Shown in pieces: positions 62,747-64,000 of a DNA stretch of 64,000 bases. Source of the stretch: Gammaproteobacteria bacterium. Lineage in GTDB: Bacteria > Pseudomonadota > Gammaproteobacteria > Xanthomonadales > Wenzhouxiangellaceae. Under the pieces are notes generated by a model. It made no database searches. It worked only from the letters and a program-made list of their open reading frames with translations, and was not told the DNA's origin. The translations under genes were made by a program, and so were the position numbers. Where the stretch lies: NCBI GenBank assembly GCA_021772985.1, contig JAJFKX010000020.1, positions 1-64,000 of the forward strand, written 5' to 3'. Within the stretch, counting starts at the first letter, position 1; every line of letters begins with the position of its first letter.

Positions 62747-63097
62747 TTATTCATGTTTACCCCAATCCAGTAATTGCTCAAGTTGCTGATTGAGTACAGC
62801 TACCTGATGGCGTAATTTGCTCAGGTCATCCAATAACTCCAGGGATAGCGCCAGTCCCGGCAGGTTAATCTTAAGATCATGCTGCAGACGCTGGGCCCGA
62901 CGCAGTCGACTCAAGGCATGGCTGTCGAACACCCAGTGTGGGCCAGGGTTGTCCTTAATCGGAGTGATGATCCCATGTTCTACCAGGTCCGCGACAAACT
63001 CCGTGCGTACGCCACCACGTTCACATACCTCATGCAGACTGAAGGTCATATTTTGATCCAGTATTTCGACCTTGTCGAAAATGGTTTTACCGTTCAT
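62747..63097 (-). CDS. cbpM: chaperone modulator CbpM
   Basis: A 116-residue MerR-like winged-helix protein that binds the J-domain of CbpA and restrains it. Motifs are FSLHEVCERGGVRTEFVADL, GIITPIKDNPGPHWVFDSHA and RLRRAQRLQHDLKINLPGLA, followed by a helix with LELLDDLSKLRHQVAVLNQQ. Its ATG overlaps the cbpA stop by four bases (ATGA at 63094-63097), so the two are translationally coupled. It closes the operon. Confidence 0.92.
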   Translation of the reverse strand: MNGKTIFDKVEILDQNMTFSLHEVCERGGVRTEFVADLVEHGIITPIKDNPGPHWVFDSHALSRLRRAQRLQHDLKINLPGLALSLELLDDLSKLRHQVAVLNQQLEQLLDWGKHE

Positions 63098-64000
63098 GAC
63101 GATACCTTTGAGCTTGTTTTAGCCGCTAATTTTGCTCTGGGCTTAAAGCCGTGTTCCAATTCAGCCAATTCTGAGTAAAGTTTTTCGGCACCCAGGCTGT
63201 GTTCGGTTGGCAGCACAATCTGCAGAATAACCAATTGATCACCCGGCGATTTGCCTGCCAGCCCTTTGCCTTTGAGGCGTAACTTCTGGCCACTGCTGGC
63301 GCCTTTGGGTATTTTGATATTGATCTCACCACCCAACGTGGGTGCGGTGACACTGGCGCCGAGTGCCGCTTCCCAGGGCGTGACCGGTAATGTCAGGTAA
63401 ATATCCTTGCCGTTGACGCTGTACAACGGGTGCGGAGCAAGCTCGACTTCAATGAATAAATCACCGTTCTGGCCATTGCCAATACCGCTGCCACCCTGGC
63501 CCTGCAGGCGGATATGCTGCCCCTGACTGATACCCGCAGGGATTTTGACCTTGAGTGTTTTATTGCGCTGTCGGGGCAGGCCGTGTTGATCTGCTTCAGC
63601 CACCCGAAAACTCAACTGCTTCTCGCATCCGGCTGCGGCTTCCTCCAGTAACAGTGCCAGCTTGGCATGCACATCTTCACCACGCCTGTGAACCGATTGC
63701 CTGGTTCCACTGGCATGACTATGTTGCGTGGACCTTGCATGCCCAAAGATCGATTCGAAAAAGTCACTGAAATCGGCTGAATTCACACCTTCAGCGCTAT
63801 GCGATTGGGTATGCGGTTGCCAACCCGGTGGTGGCCGGAAACTGCCGTCACCCTGCTGTGCACCCATTGTGCGTAATTGATCGTATTGGGCACGTTTTTC
63901 AGGATCCTTTAATACTTCGTAGGCTTCCCCCAACTCCTTGAAACGATCTTCAGCATCAGTTTCCTTACTGACATCCGGGTGATATTTACGCGCCAACTTT
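63094..64000 (-). CDS. cbpA: DnaJ-like curved-DNA-binding co-chaperone CbpA, N-terminus outside window
   Basis: A partial gene of about 302 codons; its N-terminal roughly 30-35 residues are beyond the right edge. The J-domain HPD motif (KYHPDVSKE) with DRFKELGEAYEVLKDPEKRA is visible, then a Gly/Phe-poor linker and the two C-terminal beta domains: GEDVHAKLALLLEEAAAGCE, LKVKIPAGISQGQHIRLQGQ and GGEINIKIPKGASSGQKLRL. There is no zinc-finger domain, which separates CbpA from DnaJ. It recruits Hsp70 and binds curved DNA. cbpM follows in the same operon. Confidence 0.92.
   Translation of the reverse strand, partial: KLARKYHPDVSKETDAEDRFKELGEAYEVLKDPEKRAQYDQLRTMGAQQGDGSFRPPPGWQPHTQSHSAEGVNSADFSDFFESIFGHARSTQHSHASGTRQSVHRRGEDVHAKLALLLEEAAAGCEKQLSFRVAEADQHGLPRQRNKTLKVKIPAGISQGQHIRLQGQGGSGIGNGQNGDLFIEVELAPHPLYSVNGKDIYLTLPVTPWEAALGASVTAPTLGGEINIKIPKGASSGQKLRLKGKGLAGKSPGDQLVILQIVLPTEHSLGAEKLYSELAELEHGFKPRAKLAAKTSSKVSS

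Noticed and set aside
1-64000. CRISPR arrays or tRNA/rRNA clusters
   Set aside because: No regularly spaced repeats of CRISPR size and no RNA gene signatures were seen on reading through; a tRNAscan or CRISPR search would settle it.

Overview
The window reads as a marine-type gammaproteobacterial chromosome segment of moderate GC. This rests on scpA-scpB-rluB, a DUF2058 (YaiL-type) gene, rimB-rimK, a monomeric NADP isocitrate dehydrogenase, cbpA-cbpM, murI and a tandem RND efflux operon. Many secreted proteins with lineage-type domains (GAW-type paralogues, a C-terminal DGFE tail, RHS/YD repeats) recall Marinicella- or Wenzhouxiangella-like bacteria. That taxonomic guess comes from memory and is weak.

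Region 1 (1 to about 10.9 kb) is an accessory zone, visibly more AT-rich. It opens with the C-terminus of an IS30-family transposase. A two-gene unit follows (a DUF2188 protein and a TIR/deoxyribosyltransferase-like protein), then a membrane-anchored protein of unknown function. Next come a LysR regulator divergent from a pirin-isochorismatase-DUF2798 operon, an OmpA-like protein, a DUF418 membrane protein and a small membrane protein whose stop codon lies inside an attC-like integron site. Several copies of an intergenic repeat are scattered here and I found none elsewhere. One copy is split by a 180-bp MITE-like element with a 4-bp target duplication.

Region 2 (11 to 22 kb) holds an NHL-repeat secreted protein, an intact phosphoesterase with a decayed relative upstream, a membrane protein with a possible TIR-like domain, rluB-scpB-scpA, and an operon of a Calx-beta/YD protein, an ECF sigma factor and a ChrR-like cupin.

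Region 3 (22 to 49 kb) is dominated by exported proteins: a 1945-residue RHS protein, a TonB-dependent receptor beside two exported metallo-beta-lactamase-fold hydrolases, a subtilase, a beta-helix protein, an OmpA-tailed protein, an esterase, and three paralogous GAW-type proteins at 31.9, 42.7 and 48.2 kb. Interspersed are rimK-rimB, a membrane peroxiredoxin, a UDP-sugar dehydrogenase and a membrane zinc protease.

Region 4 (49 to 64 kb) carries icd, an exported 18-residue solenoid protein, an RND efflux operon (membrane fusion protein plus two pumps), murI, a glutamine amidotransferase, and cbpM with a truncated cbpA at the right edge.

The strongest leads for something undescribed are the DUF2188/TIR-like pair in its island, the second TIR-like membrane protein at 14.7 kb, the GAW paralogue family, and the repeat/attC/MITE landscape of the left 11 kb.
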